This document shows positions 1-10,651 of a stretch of 64,000 nt of DNA, piece after piece. Position 1 is the first letter of the stretch; each line of letters starts with the position of its first letter. This stretch comes from Anastrepha obliqua. Taxonomy: Eukaryota; Arthropoda; Insecta; Diptera; Tephritidae. The translations under genes were made by a program, and so were the position numbers. The notes under the pieces are model-generated. The model was not told where the DNA came from and did not search any database. It worked only from the letters and a program-made list of their open reading frames with translations. Where the stretch lies: the NCBI RefSeq assembly GCF_027943255.1, contig NC_072892.1, forward strand, positions 125,195,792-125,259,791, written 5' to 3'.

Positions 1-807
1 TGATATCAGGAGAGAATGTGGATATGTTGTTTGTGTAAAATATATCATTTACCAGCATTTGTGCTTGCACTTAGTGTAGAATAACTCTCGGCATTCTGCA
101 ATTTCCGCATATCTATCGGCACTGAGTTTATGGTGCTCACTTTTTACGTTGGTGAGTGTGAGCATCATTAACCGCTTAAATCTGCTCTTCCGTGTGTATT
201 AGCGACAATTGATTCTTTCTCACCATAATATTGAGAGATTTGAATGTTTTTCAATTATTATGGCAGTGAACATTTAAGGTCATAAGGAAGGGTTTTCTTT
301 CGGAATTATGTGGAATTTCTATTTTTGAAGTACTCGAAATAAATGACGTAATTCTTTTCTCTTCACACTGAACGAGGCATATGTAAATTTTTTACCTCTC
401 TCTAAGTTATGTTGGTGAAAGTGTGCAATACGCCTCCGGAGATGCTGCTGCTTTGAAGGGATTTTCGGGAATATTGTCCACTTACTTCACTGGACGCATA
501 AGCATTAGGGTGCCTTACCAAAAAAAGTTGCTGTTTTTTCTCCAGAATTATGAAATCTTTTATACTTTAAGATTACCGCCAAAATATTTTGGAAAAATGT
601 TGAGATTTAATTAGGCTGTTTTGAAAATACTTCCAAAAATCGAAAAAAAATTTGTTTTCAAAAAATAACCTCGGTTAATATTGGAGTTTAAGCTTAAAAG
701 ACCAGCATAAACACGTTTAAAAACTTTATCAACGAAAATCAAAACAATGAGATTTTTTGCTACTTTTTGGAAGATAGGGACAACTTCAATAAATTAGCTA
801 AACTAAT
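1..807. other. AT-rich non-coding DNA
   Basis: No gene, RNA gene or recognisable transposon was seen here. The open frame at 423-614 has no recognisable domain and is treated as chance. Confidence 0.5.
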
Positions 808-1522
808 TTAAGGGGGTAGTATGGTATTTTTTTTTTCATTTTTTTTTTTAAATTATTCTATAACATCTTAAGATTATTGTGTGAAAGTTTGAAGTGCATT
901 AGAGTAAAATTGACAAAGACACAAAGGATTAAGTATCTACCTCTCCAACCGGATTTCACGCTGCCGAAAATCTTTAAACGCGTTTTTCTCACACTTGCCT
1001 TTTTTACGGTCGGTGTCCACTGTAGATTCATATCTACTGCACCGATTCTTTTCAAATTTGGTTCTTTTGTTTCTTTACTTTATTCACGAGGTAATGACGT
1101 CGAGTTTTTTTTTTTAATTTTGTCATATTTTAAAACAACAAAGTTTTCAAGTTTTTTTTATGAAAAATCGGTGTTTTGACTTCAAAGCGCTTTAAAAAAT
1201 AAAAAAAAAAAAAAAAAAATTCGACGTTGTTACCTGCGAAACTTTATTAGCTGATGAAAACAATTTGGTTTTTTGATTTTAGTTGATCCAGTAATGAGTT
1301 CTGAGGGACACCGCAATAAAACTTTTTTATGAGACGTCCGCGAAGATTCGCTGCCACCAACTCATTTCTTCATACAAATCAATGAAAATTTCACACAATA
1401 TTCTTTAAATATGACTTTATAATGAAGTAATTTTAAAATTTTGAATAAATCAACTGTGTCGACAAAAAAAATTTCGAAAAATATGCTTGTTTTACACCGA
1501 ATTAACCATACTACCCCCTTAA
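808..1522. mobile_element. TTAA-flanked MITE, family A, copy 1
   Basis: A 715-bp non-autonomous DNA element. It starts TTAAGGGGGTAGTATGGT and ends with the exact reverse complement at 1505-1522, so the 18-bp inverted ends include TTAA, read here as the target-site duplication. No transposase is encoded; the open frames inside recur in the second copy only because the DNA is conserved. The interior carries the palindromic motif AAACGCGTTT in reverse orientation (973-991) and long T/A runs. A copy more than about 95% identical by eye lies at 47633-48353 in the same orientation. TTAA duplication with a G-run end is typical of piggyBac-type mobilisation; assignment to that superfamily is inference. 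Confidence 0.85.
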
Positions 1523-1967
1523 TACTGCTGTTTTAAAAATCATTTGAGCTTGTAACAGTTGCTTGCAAAATTCGCTGGAATCTTGCATGTTTTCCAAATG
1601 GCTATACATACATGTACACTCCTACATCTAAGCTACCAGCTATGATTTAGCCTCCATGACAAAGGTCAAGTACGTATTTTTGAATTTTTGAAATTTTGAA
1701 ATTGTTAAGTATTGTTCTCATAAAAAGCACGGAAACTCATTTTTTTAACCATAAGCCACGATAATTTTAGATGTCGGTTTTTCTTTAATTGACAAGAATT
1801 ACAAGAAAAATAACATCACTTCGCAGGTATTTTACTTCAAACTTTTTTATAGCACTGTATTATTAAGATTTACGAATTAATAGGGTACGAATTATTACTA
1901 TTCCACTCTATAAAGAAGAAGAAGCCTAACTGCTGCCGACTATTTCCGCATATATACTTACATATAT

Positions 1968-2182
1968 ATAATTGGCGTAGGTACACTTTATTGGCTGTAT
2001 GGTCGGACTCCACCTCCTATTTGCGATGGCCGTTTTGATATATTTCCACAAATAGAGAGTTACAGTTTAATGTCTCTCCGTCTCCGCATGGCAGATGGTT
2101 TTTTATGAGTAGTTTTTTCATGGCAGAAATACTTTCAGAGATTTGCCTTTATCTCTAGCGAAAGACATATCAATTTGTATTT
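1968..2182 (-). mobile_element. Diverged tRNA-derived SINE fragment (family 1)
   Basis: This segment reads as a degraded reverse copy of the SINE seen complete at 44069-44370. The order of shared blocks is the 3' tail (ATAATTGGCG), the 'CCACCTCCTATTTG' block, 'TTTCCACAAAT', and the 'CATGGCAGAAATAC' block. It stops before the tRNA-like head, so it is 5' truncated relative to the SINE. Confidence 0.7.
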
Positions 2183-3185
2183 TCCCTATACTACATATAT
2201 ACCTGTATATGTATGTGGGTACAAGTGCATATCAATATGACTAATATGAGGAGAATATTTCATTGAGAACTCTAAGACAAACTTAACTCAGACAGGAAAT
2301 CCGTAAATTATAGAGCGATACTCATCATCGCCAAATTCAAATTATTCCTCAATAAACTATGACACAAAAATTACAATAGAATTATATAAATAACTCTTTA
2401 ATTAAAATTTTGGTTTTTTATGTTTTGGATTTTTTTTTTAATTCATTGAATTTATTGTTCATTAAATTCAAGCATGGAATGCGTATGCAAATCTCTCCAC
2501 GCTGATTCACTATTTGAACTGAAAATTTATGAAAGCTTTTTAATATACTAAAATTTAAGCGAAATATAGGAATTTGTTAAGAGCGTAGCAACGTTTTGCG
2601 GCAAATTTTAATTTTTTGCTGAAATGAGAATCTCTATTTTGCTGAAGAGAGGAGTGTACCTCTTATTCTTGTTCTTAAGTTTAAATACGTTTTCGATAAA
2701 ATCTTCTAACATTGAATCTTAAAATTCAGTATCATTTTCAGTCATAAGATTTAAGTTAACTATATTGTATAAATACTTGAAATATAATCCCAAAAAGTGA
2801 GCAAATTATGGGTGACTGAAACTTACAAAGTCATAGGAATGGTATTTATGAAGAGTACTAAAAAAGATGGCATTGTTAGTGGGAAATATTGGAAATTATT
2901 TCACTATTTCACATCAAAAGCCCCAAGCTGTTAAAGTCTGCAAATTCACTTGTAGCTCCTGCGGATAGGCTTCAATTTTGTTTTGAAGTGGGAATGGGCA
3001 AGATACACCTACTCAAAGAGAGCTTTGGCTTTTGCTTCATATTCTTCTCTTTTTCTAAAATTTCTTTCATGGAAACCACCTTGTATGATGTGTTATGATA
3101 TGATTCCAGTGCTCGTATGATCAGTTTTCATTAAGCAGGACTTCATTGAAAGGTTTTATGATAACCGAAATTTATAATTTTTTAA
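2183..3185. other. Non-coding, nothing recognised
   Basis: AT-rich sequence with no recognisable gene or transposon. A 69-codon open frame at 2889-3098 shows no domain or motif. Confidence 0.45.
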
Positions 3186-3195
3186 CTTAGAGCAA

Positions 3196-3607
3196 ATTAG
3201 TATTGTTGTTGCTGTTGTAGCAGCATAAATAACAATTTATGTAATAACAATTTTTTTTAGCCGTAGAGGCTGAATGCACCAAATGAAGGCAGCAACACGT
3301 GGCCATATACCGCATGGACCACTTCCTGTGCGCCTTAAGATGACACCATTCGTCCTCCCACTGGTTGCGTCTAAACGATGTTACTATAAATTGGGGTACA
3401 ATGGTTTTTGGCAAGCGCACAAGAATTATAGTTGGGCTCATTGCCAGTCCCGAGAAGAATTTTTTGGACCAGTAGACCAGTACTGCACAGAGCTGCTCCG
3501 AAGGGTAAGGTACGATGCACCAGCCTAGACTGGAACGGCAGCCCTTGGTCAGGTAAACCCGGGTCAGTCCGGTAACGTAGAACTGTCTGCTATGGGAATG
3601 CCAAAAA
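3196..3607 (+). repeat. Dispersed repeat ending in CCCGGGTC block (broken copy)
   Basis: It begins with a GTTGTTGCTGTTGTAGCAGCATAAA tract and ends near 3530-3607 with 'GGTAAACCCGGGTC-GTCCGGTAACGTAGAAC' followed by 'TATGGGAATGCC'. The same start and end blocks occur in a compact copy at 41171-41312 (GTTGTTGCATCATAAAC ... AAACCCGGGTCGTTCCGG). About 250 bp of unrelated sequence separates the two blocks here, so this copy is interrupted or recombined. No coding capacity is credible. Confidence 0.5.
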
Positions 3608-4096
3608 TATACTTTGAACATAAGCAAACTATTAAGGAAGTTATTTCCAAATATAGAAAAACCAAATCAACAAATGATAGCATTTAACTCAGCTAAACCC
3701 AGTAGTTCAGTGGTAGTTCATTTTTTTTCAACTAGAAGTTTGGAATGTGGTTGTGAATGGGCTCTTAATTAATGGGCTGAATTAGTGCTGAATTTAGCAG
3801 AGGTAGCAATTTATTTATTTATTTTTTTTTTTATTTTCATTTTCGCTTAAAGTTTTTTTTGTTTGTTTGGCCACATTTTTAAATTTTTGTATTTAAATAG
3901 ATTCTGTCTATCGTAAGGGTTCATTACCAGATATTTCACTAACAATTTCACTCAATTAAAAAAAGCGACACCACTGCAACTGAAGTGGTTATTTTGGTTT
4001 GACTTCCTGCTTTTGTTGTTTTGTCAACCTCGGGTAATTACTTAATTTAAATTTAAATTATTTAAAAATGAAACTTCGAAATTAACGTTATAAAAC
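3608..4096. other. AT-rich non-coding DNA
   Basis: Homopolymeric A/T tracts and unrecognised sequence; no gene seen. Confidence 0.45.
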
Positions 4097-4272
4097 TATA
4101 AACTCTGCCAAGAAAAAGCTCCTTATAAATAACATATGCAGTTCGTAGTTGGCTTAATGTTGCTTGACCCTCCATATGTGGAACAAAACCTAGACGCACG
4201 CCACAAATAAGTGGAGGAGTTTGGTTAAATACCCAAGAAGGGTGTAAGCGCCAATTATATATATATATATAT
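4097..4272 (+). mobile_element. tRNA-derived SINE fragment (family 1), 3' part
   Basis: It matches the 3' half of the SINE at 44069-44370: 'AAAAAGCTCCT', 'CCCTCCATATGTGGAACAA', 'ACGCACGCCACAAATA', 'ACCCAAGAAGGGTGTAAGCG' and the terminal CGCCAATTATATATATAT tail. The tRNA-like head is missing. The (TA)n run at 4254-4271 is the SINE tail. Confidence 0.8.
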
Positions 4273-4364
4273 GTATACACATAAACTAGTTATAAAGAAA
4301 AATTTATAAAAATTAAAAGAGTTATACGTGTATTCATGCACTTAGAAAGAATGTTAGTTAAGTT

Positions 4365-4612
4365 ATCGCCCCTGAGAATATACTTCAATTTTTTGCTGTG
4401 CCAAATTCGGTTTTACATTTTTGCTTATCCTTTTTTTCCATTTTTATTTACTTTTATTCATGAAATTCAATCTCCATGTAACTTTTGATATCTCGTTTTG
4501 AGAGGTTTTTTGTGGTAGAAACCGAAAATCACGCAGATTCATTATCGTTACTGACTAATGTCAAAAGGACAAATTTGCTTTGAGTATGAAATTTTTTCAC
4601 ACCGGCCAAAAT
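4365..4612. repeat. Left copy of ~245-bp direct repeat
   Basis: This segment and 5886-6125 share colinear blocks: 'ATCGCCCC', 'ACTTCAATTTTT', 'GCTGTG', 'TGGTGACGTTTT' versus 'TTTTGAGAGGTTTTTTG', 'GAAAATCACGCA', 'TTATCGTTA', 'TGACTAATG' and 'ACCGGCCA'. Identity is perhaps 75% by eye. The copies are in the same orientation about 1.5 kb apart. They could be two insertions of one unrecognised element or a local duplication. Confidence 0.65.
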
Positions 4613-4849
4613 ATAAAAACGGGCATACAGACAAATGTAAGTATTTTGCATGGTTTGGCATAAACAAACACATCAACCTGTGAAAATGTATGCGAATTGT
4701 AAATATTATTACTGGAATATAAGAACGTGCATAAATTGTATTGATTTACTGTGCAAGAAAAACAGGTTTTATGTTTATTTTTATGTACAGATGCAAATTT
4801 TAAAGAAACAAATAAGAATTGTGCGCCTAATTTCACTTTTTCACAAATA

Positions 4850-5292
4850 ATTCAAGTAAAAAAATAAAAGCAAGAAAAAGAAAGAAGAAAATCGCATAAA
4901 CGGCAGACGTAAGCGTATAAGTTGAAAGTGAAATAAAAAGTAACACAAAATTCCATTGGTTTCATAAGAATATTGTATATGTATAGTTATAAAAGAATAT
5001 TAATCGTAGTGTGGTTAATACATGCTATTACACACACACATGTACACAACTGTACATACAACATACACACTTACGCATACTATATAAAGATGTAGCCCAT
5101 AGATGGAAATTAAGTTACAAATAATTAACTTTAGAATATTACTTAATGAAAAAATACTTTTACAAGAATGTAAAGTGAAGCTAAAATAGAACTTGCAAAG
5201 TGTGAAATGTGAAATGCAAAACAAAAAAAAACGAGAAAGAAAACTCAAAAAAGAAAAGTTGTGCACAAAATCAACTAATGTGGTTTTGAATG
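4850..5292 (+). other. Possible non-coding 5'UTR exon with splice donor
   Basis: A purine/A-rich, start-poor tract (4850-5270) of the kind common in fly 5'UTRs runs into AATG|GTGAGTGA, a good splice donor (GT at 5293-5294), followed by a T-rich run. No transcript evidence is available and the upstream limit is arbitrary. It could be chance in AT-rich DNA. Confidence 0.2.
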
Positions 5293-5770
5293 GTGAGTGA
5301 CATCTTTTTTTTCAACTATTAACTATGAACATATGTATGCATGTATGTGTGTATGGCATGGAATTTGCATGAAACGAGGTTTTGAGCGAGTGGGAGAACA
5401 TGCCAGGCATTGTATGATGAGCGGAGTATCAGAACGCATACTTGCATACATGTAAGCACTAACATACATACCTATACGTACACATACATATGTATGCATA
5501 TTGTGTATGCACAAGTGTATAAGCATAGTTATATGATACAATTTACAAGTTTAAGACAATTGTGCGGTGATATAGGACTAGAGATTATGTATAATTAAAG
5601 AAAATATCGCTTAAAAATAGGGTTTAGTATAACATATATGTATGTACGCTTGTAAGCACATTTAAAAAACAAAGGTTGGTATGTATGCACATAGTTTTTT
5701 CTTTTTTTCTGTTTTTTTAGAAAACATGATTTAACACACACATTCTCGTACGTATGTACATACGTGTGTA
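5028..5770. repeat. CA and TATG/CATA microsatellite clusters
   Basis: Short (CA)n tracts near 5030-5080 and interspersed TATG, CATA and GTAC-rich simple repeats near 5325-5360, 5450-5525 and 5635-5770. Open frames across them on both strands give low-complexity peptides rich in His, Tyr, Met and Cys and are not genes. Confidence 0.75.
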
Positions 5771-5885
5771 CATATTAAACATCGATGAAGAAAATAAAGA
5801 AAACTGAAATCACTTAAAAAAAAAATGCAAAAAGTCTTTCGTTTTACATTAGCACTGTTCATGAAGCAAATAAAATCTAACCATT

Positions 5886-6125
5886 GTAATCGCCCCGGGG
5901 GATAGACTTCAATTTTTGCTGTGTTAGATTCGATTTCATACTTTTGCTCTTTCCCAGCTTTTATTTTTTATTTAGTTTTATTAATGAAGTTCAACTTTAG
6001 ATATTTCCTTTGGTGACGTTTTAGTAGTACAAACGGAAAATCACGCAAATTTACAATATTATCGTTATTGACTAATGATGCCAAACGTACAAATTTGTTT
6101 GAGTATGCAATTTTTCATACCGGCC
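5886..6125. repeat. Right copy of ~245-bp direct repeat
   Basis: Same-orientation partner of 4365-4612. Sequence beyond the 'ACCGGCCA' block differs between the copies. The following 6126-6440 holds a short GAGAGAGTGAGAGA tract and no gene. Confidence 0.65.
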
Positions 6126-6468
6126 ATACAAAAATTGTTACAAATTATCAAGCTTTGCTGTTCATGTATACAAAAAACTTGCAAAGTAGGGGAAAGTGAG
6201 AGAGTGAGAGAGCAAAATTATACATCATTTTGAGGGGAAGTTGCAAGATTTTACTCGATAAATGTTTACTTGCAAGAATTTACAAGAAGGAAAAACAGCT
6301 GATCGCAAAGTCAAAATAAATACAGATTCAAATTTGCGAATTGAGTCAAAGTTCTAAATTTAAATAAAAATTGTGATTCAAATGGAGTTTGTAAGTAAAT
6401 GTTTGTAAGTAAATATATTTAAGATACAATTTATAAAGTACAGGGTCCGGCACTCGAAGTGCAACTAA

Positions 6469-7199
6469 TTAAGGTGACAGATACCTGTAAATGGCCATAT
6501 TTTCCCTGATTTTCATTAAAATTATTTAAAATGAAGAAGTCAATATATTGTTTTTTCCAATTGGCATACAGTTTATTTATACATAAAGATAATATAATTT
6601 TTTTTTTATTTTAATCATTTAAAATGGCGGATGTACACTCAATTCTTCCAGGAAGATCGCAGCGGGGCTTCTCAATCGGCGGGCATTGTAGCATCGGCGT
6701 CAGTGACCTGAATACAAAAAACCAAAAGTTTTTTGTTTATTAATGCCATAATTTCTATATGAATTAAACAAAAATGGAAAAAACACTCGCGGAATAAAAA
6801 TGCTAAAAAAAAAATGAATTTTCGGGCGAATTTTCTTGCTATTTTTGCTTCGAAAAAATTATTTTTTCGAAAAATTGTAAATTCACATAGATAGTAATAT
6901 CATAAAAAAGATGTGTACAAAATTTCAGGTGAGATCGGTCAATAACTTTTCGAGTTATCGTTTACGCCAATTCGAAAAATATAGTTTTGAGAAAAACGCG
7001 TCTAAAGTTTGAATACAACGTAACTATATTTCTCCCAGCGCTCGAACGCAAAGAATAGAGTCGTCACGGTTGACGATCTATAATATAAGAAATACTTAAA
7101 TTTACGTTCTAAATTTTTTTTTGACATATTCTTAAAGGATTATATTAACATTTTATGAAAAAAAAATTTTTTCGAAATTTTACAGGTATAAGACCCTAA
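6469..7199. mobile_element. MITE with imperfect ends nested in maT-like element
   Basis: The left side reads TTAAGGTGACAGATACCTGT and the right side, reversed, TTTAGGGTCTTATACCTGT: an imperfect inverted pair whose outer ends resemble TTAA plus G-run. The interior has no coding sequence but holds GTTTTGAGAAAAACGCGTCT at 6985-7004, the motif shared with the other MITEs of this window. It lies inside the terminal region of the maT-like element, so it probably inserted later. Borders are approximate. Confidence 0.55.
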
Positions 7200-7261
7200 A
7201 TTTAGTTTGAAAAATTACTTTCATTCAATTCAAAGTAAAAAAGGGGTGAAAATAATACAAA

Positions 7262-8232
7262 ATTAAGAATAAATTTACTTTTGCTCGATATGACCAAGGC
7301 TATGGCCTTGGAATGGCCCAGAAACGAATCGCAAGCTGACCGAATGTGACTTGGAGGTATTTTGGCCCACTCGCGGACAATGGCTTTTTTCAGCGCCTCG
7401 AGACTGGTGAATCTTTCAGTTCGAAACTTGCTCTCCAAAATGGACACAAGAGTCTGGTGAATTCGAGAGCCATTATGTGAACGTTATGAAGCTCAGAACG
7501 TTGTTTTTTAACCATTCTTGTTCACTCGAGCTTTGTAAGACGGTGCCGAGTTCTGCTGAAACGTCCATGATTTGCCACCGAAATGTTTGTCTCATCATGC
7601 CTTCAAAGCAACCACCAGAATCTTTCCTGATAATATTTCGCATTTACTTTGACGCCAGGCTAAATGAAAACGATGGGAGAGCGCCCCTCTGCGGTTACAG
7701 CGGCCTAAACCATTACCTGTAGCGGGTGCTGCAGGGTCGGTCAAATAAACCCTATCGTTTTTCGAGTTTACGAATTGCTCAGTTTGAGAAATTTTCACGT
7801 TAGAAAACACAATGTCAGGAAATTCACCGCTTTCGGCCAAGCAAAGTAACTCCTTCGCTCTTTCAAGTCTGACTTGTTGCTGCTTTGGTGTGTGATCATG
7901 GGCTTTTTGTGTCTTGTAAGACTTTACTTTGAGATCATTTTTTAGTATGCGGCGGATGCTACGGTCAGATATTTTCAGTTCTTTCGCTATTTGATTGGCA
8001 CTTCGTCGGGGATTTCGCTCAAGTTGCTTCTTCACTTTTTGAACCATTTCACGTGGCGTTGCAGTCTTTTGATGACCACCTCCATGACGTTTCGCGATGC
8101 TACCAGTACCATTGTAACGAGTAATGATGCGATAAACAAAAACTTTATTTACTTTAAGATGCTCGATCTCATGAACATTCGCTGGTTGTGATTTTCCAGC
8201 CAAATATAATGCACACTATTACGTTTGAAATC
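7262..8232 (-). pseudogene. maT-like (DD37D) transposase pseudogene
   Basis: Encoded on the minus strand; it would have cut and pasted the surrounding transposon. An N-terminal helix-turn-helix region is readable (around 'RSANQIAKELKISDRSIRRI'), then the first catalytic block and, in shifted frames, a 'QQNSAPS' block and the C-terminal 'ALKKAIVREWAKIPPSHIR'. The family expects FSDEK and QQDSAPS; here both catalytic aspartates read as asparagine (FSNVK, QQNSAPS), and several frameshifts and stops interrupt the frame. The spacing of the family's second and third aspartates fits DD37D (maT group) from memory. Dead beyond doubt; subgroup fairly likely. Confidence 0.8.
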
Positions 8233-8548
8233 CATTACTGATTTCTTTTTTCGTGTTTACTCAGGCAAAATTCTTCCGCGCGCTTGTAAACAATTCTCTG
8301 GACTGTCTTTTAGCTAACTAACAGAGAGCTGCGCGAGCGGTCTGAATTTGGTTACACTTCGGGCCTGAATATTTGGAGTCATATATTAAATAGGGTTCGG
8401 CCAATGATTTAGATGTACTATATGTACTTCTGAACCACAACCTCCAATCACCGTTGCCGCAGCTTCCGAAATACAAATCCGAGGCATATATTTTGTGCTT
8501 TATCCTTGTACTGCTTGGTTAGTAACTATTTTGGTAATATATAATATA

Positions 8549-8917
8549 CCCTGTGATCAAAAAGTACCGGGAAGGCCCAAATTGTGCTGGATTATTTGAC
8601 CAAACACCAAGTAAATACCGTGGTGCAAGCACCGTATTCATGATATGTCCCCGTGCGACTTTTTTGTTTCCCAAGTTGAAGTTACCTCTTCGTGGAAGGA
8701 GATTTCAGTCGATAGAGGAGATCAAAGAAAAGGAGACGAAGGAGCTAAAGGCCTTCCCTCGTCGGACTAGCAGGGGTGCATGGAAGACTGGGTTAAACGT
8801 TGGTACATATGTGTTGCTTTAGACGGGTCATATTTGGAAGGAGATAAAATAAATTTGCCTGAAATTTAACTCTGTTTCGGTTAATTTAAACATTCCCGGT
8901 ACTTTCTGATCATAGGA
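8549..8917 (+). mobile_element. Internally deleted mariner, copy 1
   Basis: A TA-flanked element. The left end CCCTGTGATCAAAAAGTACC pairs with the right end, which reversed reads TCCTATGATCAGAAAGTACC. Only the C-terminal third of a mariner transposase remains: 'LDYLTKHQVNT', then a frame that includes 'FLFPKLKLPLRGRRFQSIEE' and a 'YFEGDKINLPE'-like end in another frame. A deletion joins the left end directly to the C-terminal coding region. It belongs with 20992-21536. Confidence 0.85.
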
Positions 8918-9296
8918 TACACCTACAGCCATAGACGGAAACAAGGAAAATATGAAGAAAGCTGTGATTGCCACAACAATACAATTGCTAATGGAATGAG
9001 CTTCATCTGACAGCGATGATGAGTGAACAAAATAAAATCATGTGATGTTTAGCTTGTTATTTTGCATTTTATTTGCTTCTTTTTTTTATTTAATACCAGG
9101 CAACTAAACTGAAAATTTTTTTACATTTGTGATTTTCCCCGGCATCAAAATTAAACAGCTGTTCGCAAAACTTGCAAATTGTTACTGGTTTTGCGTTCGT
9201 GTACTTTACTTGATATTTTTCTCTTTGAGAGCGAATTCTCGGAAAGTAAGTTACTGGCAAGTTACTGGATAATTTTTACATGAACAAACCTACGGA

Positions 9297-9515
9297 TTCT
9301 TCTTCTTTTTGATTGGCACGTTAACCGCCTGAGCGATTTTTGGTCAAGTTTAACAAAGCGCCTGTTGGCGCTTGGTGTGACCAAGTGAAGCCAAGTCCTT
9401 TTTCACCTGATATTTCCAACCCAGAGAAGACCCTCCTCTTCCTCTGCCGCGACCAGGTTGTATCGCATCGAATACATTGCCTCTGTCCATGAATAAGTCG
9501 GAATATGTCGCTGGA
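9297..9515 (-). mobile_element. RTE-like LINE 3' fragment (copy 1)
   Basis: Read on the minus strand it gives '...GWKYQVKKDLASLGHTK', a match to the C-terminal 'W.D.VE.DLASLG' region of the LINE family seen better at 27420-27985. It ends in the family's 3' terminus, here diverged (TCAGGCGGTTAACGTGCCAATC), and a (GAA)n tail that appears as TTCTTCTT on the plus strand. Confidence 0.75.
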
Positions 9516-10635
9516 TAGGATGACTTCGGATGTGATTGTAGGTGTGACGGAATTGTTCGAGACAAATGTATCTGCAAGTTTGTAACCCGCAGTGCTCAAG
9601 TATCCATATGATTTTGATACTGCTCCAGTGGGAAATAAGTGTGTTTTTAATACAATCGATTATGTTGCTTGACTTGTTGTGGTTTTGGAAGGCTTGGAAA
9701 CTGGACAAACCGTTAGAGCAAATTATGTGTTTGCCCTTCCTTTTCGCGCGGTTGCTTCAGCAGTGAAAATCAAGCGGAATGAAAATAGGAGGGCGTACGT
9801 GATAACTTCTTGATTTTCCTTCAGCACTGCGTCAGTAAAAACCAATTGCCAGCCGCTAAATTTATAGTGTGAGATTGTCTCGGAGAACTTGGCTCTGTAA
9901 ACGTCGTTTGGTTTTTTGCTAATCGCCCACGGTGGGTGATTAGTGTATCGCAGAGTGTGTGGTTTAGAAGGCAGTTCTGCATATTTTGCAAATAAGGGGC
10001 AGGTGTGTTTAGATGAGGGCATTATTTTTTAAAGCCTTTGCCAATAAAAAGTTTGGCGCTTAGAGTAAGCTTTGGATAGAGCCTGAATATTTTGTCCTCC
10101 ATGTTGCCGTGAAGAGACGGAAGGGCTGGTCAGAATAGCTTTTATGGGCGATGTAGGAAATGTGGGTATGGATCTGCTCACTGCGACATGGTAGGGGCAA
10201 CAAGCATCTTTAGATTTTGTTTGGCGTGTAATCCATAGACAACTAGATAGGTCAAGGGCTTTTATCATGTTAATCAGTACAGCTGAGCTATTTAGCGAGC
10301 CATTGCTCGATAAGTATTTAATAATGTTTAACTTTACTTATAGTTTTTCCCTAACATATTTACAGTATTTTTGGAAGGAATATTTGTGATCGAATATAAT
10401 GCCAAGAAACTTAAGAAACTTTACTTACAATATTTACACCATTGAGAGTAAGCAAAGAAGGAGGGCACGCCCGTTTTTTACATACATGAAGGATTTTGGT
10501 TTTACTAGGACAAATTGAAGCACCTGACGATAGAGACCAAGTGGATAAAAGGCATAGGATTTTGGTAAAAGTTCTCATTACTTCCGCTTGAATGGCTTGG
10601 TTTTGGATTTTTGGAAACTTGTTGAAAATGGTACT

Positions 10636-10651
10636 AATTTCGATAAAGGTT
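10636..10651. repeat. Target-site duplication, left copy
   Basis: AATTTCGATAAAGGTT occurs here and again, identical, at 12107-12122, bracketing the retrotransposon insertion. A 16-bp duplication is normal for target-primed reverse transcription. Confidence 0.85.

Larger units (their letters stand above)
6441..8367 (-). mobile_element. Decayed maT-like (Tc1/mariner) transposon
   Basis: The left end CAGGGTCCGGCACTCGAAGT follows a TA; the right end read in reverse, CAGGCCCGAAGTGTAACCAA, matches it with one internal gap. Between them lies a broken transposase on the minus strand (7262-8232). A separate MITE-like insert (6469-7199) sits just inside the left end. The transposase type gives the family; the exact borders are inferred from the imperfect inverted ends. 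Confidence 0.7.

Noticed and set aside
858..1179. Open frames on both strands repeated almost identically at 47633-47966
   Set aside because: The conservation comes from two copies of the same MITE; frames on both strands are conserved alike and the peptides have no domain.
4261..4272. TATA box from the TATATATA run
   Set aside because: It is the 3' tail of a SINE copy and has no promoter context.
5015..5598. Several overlapping 60-80 codon frames rich in His, Tyr, Cys and Met
   Set aside because: They run through CA and TATG microsatellites and exist on both strands.
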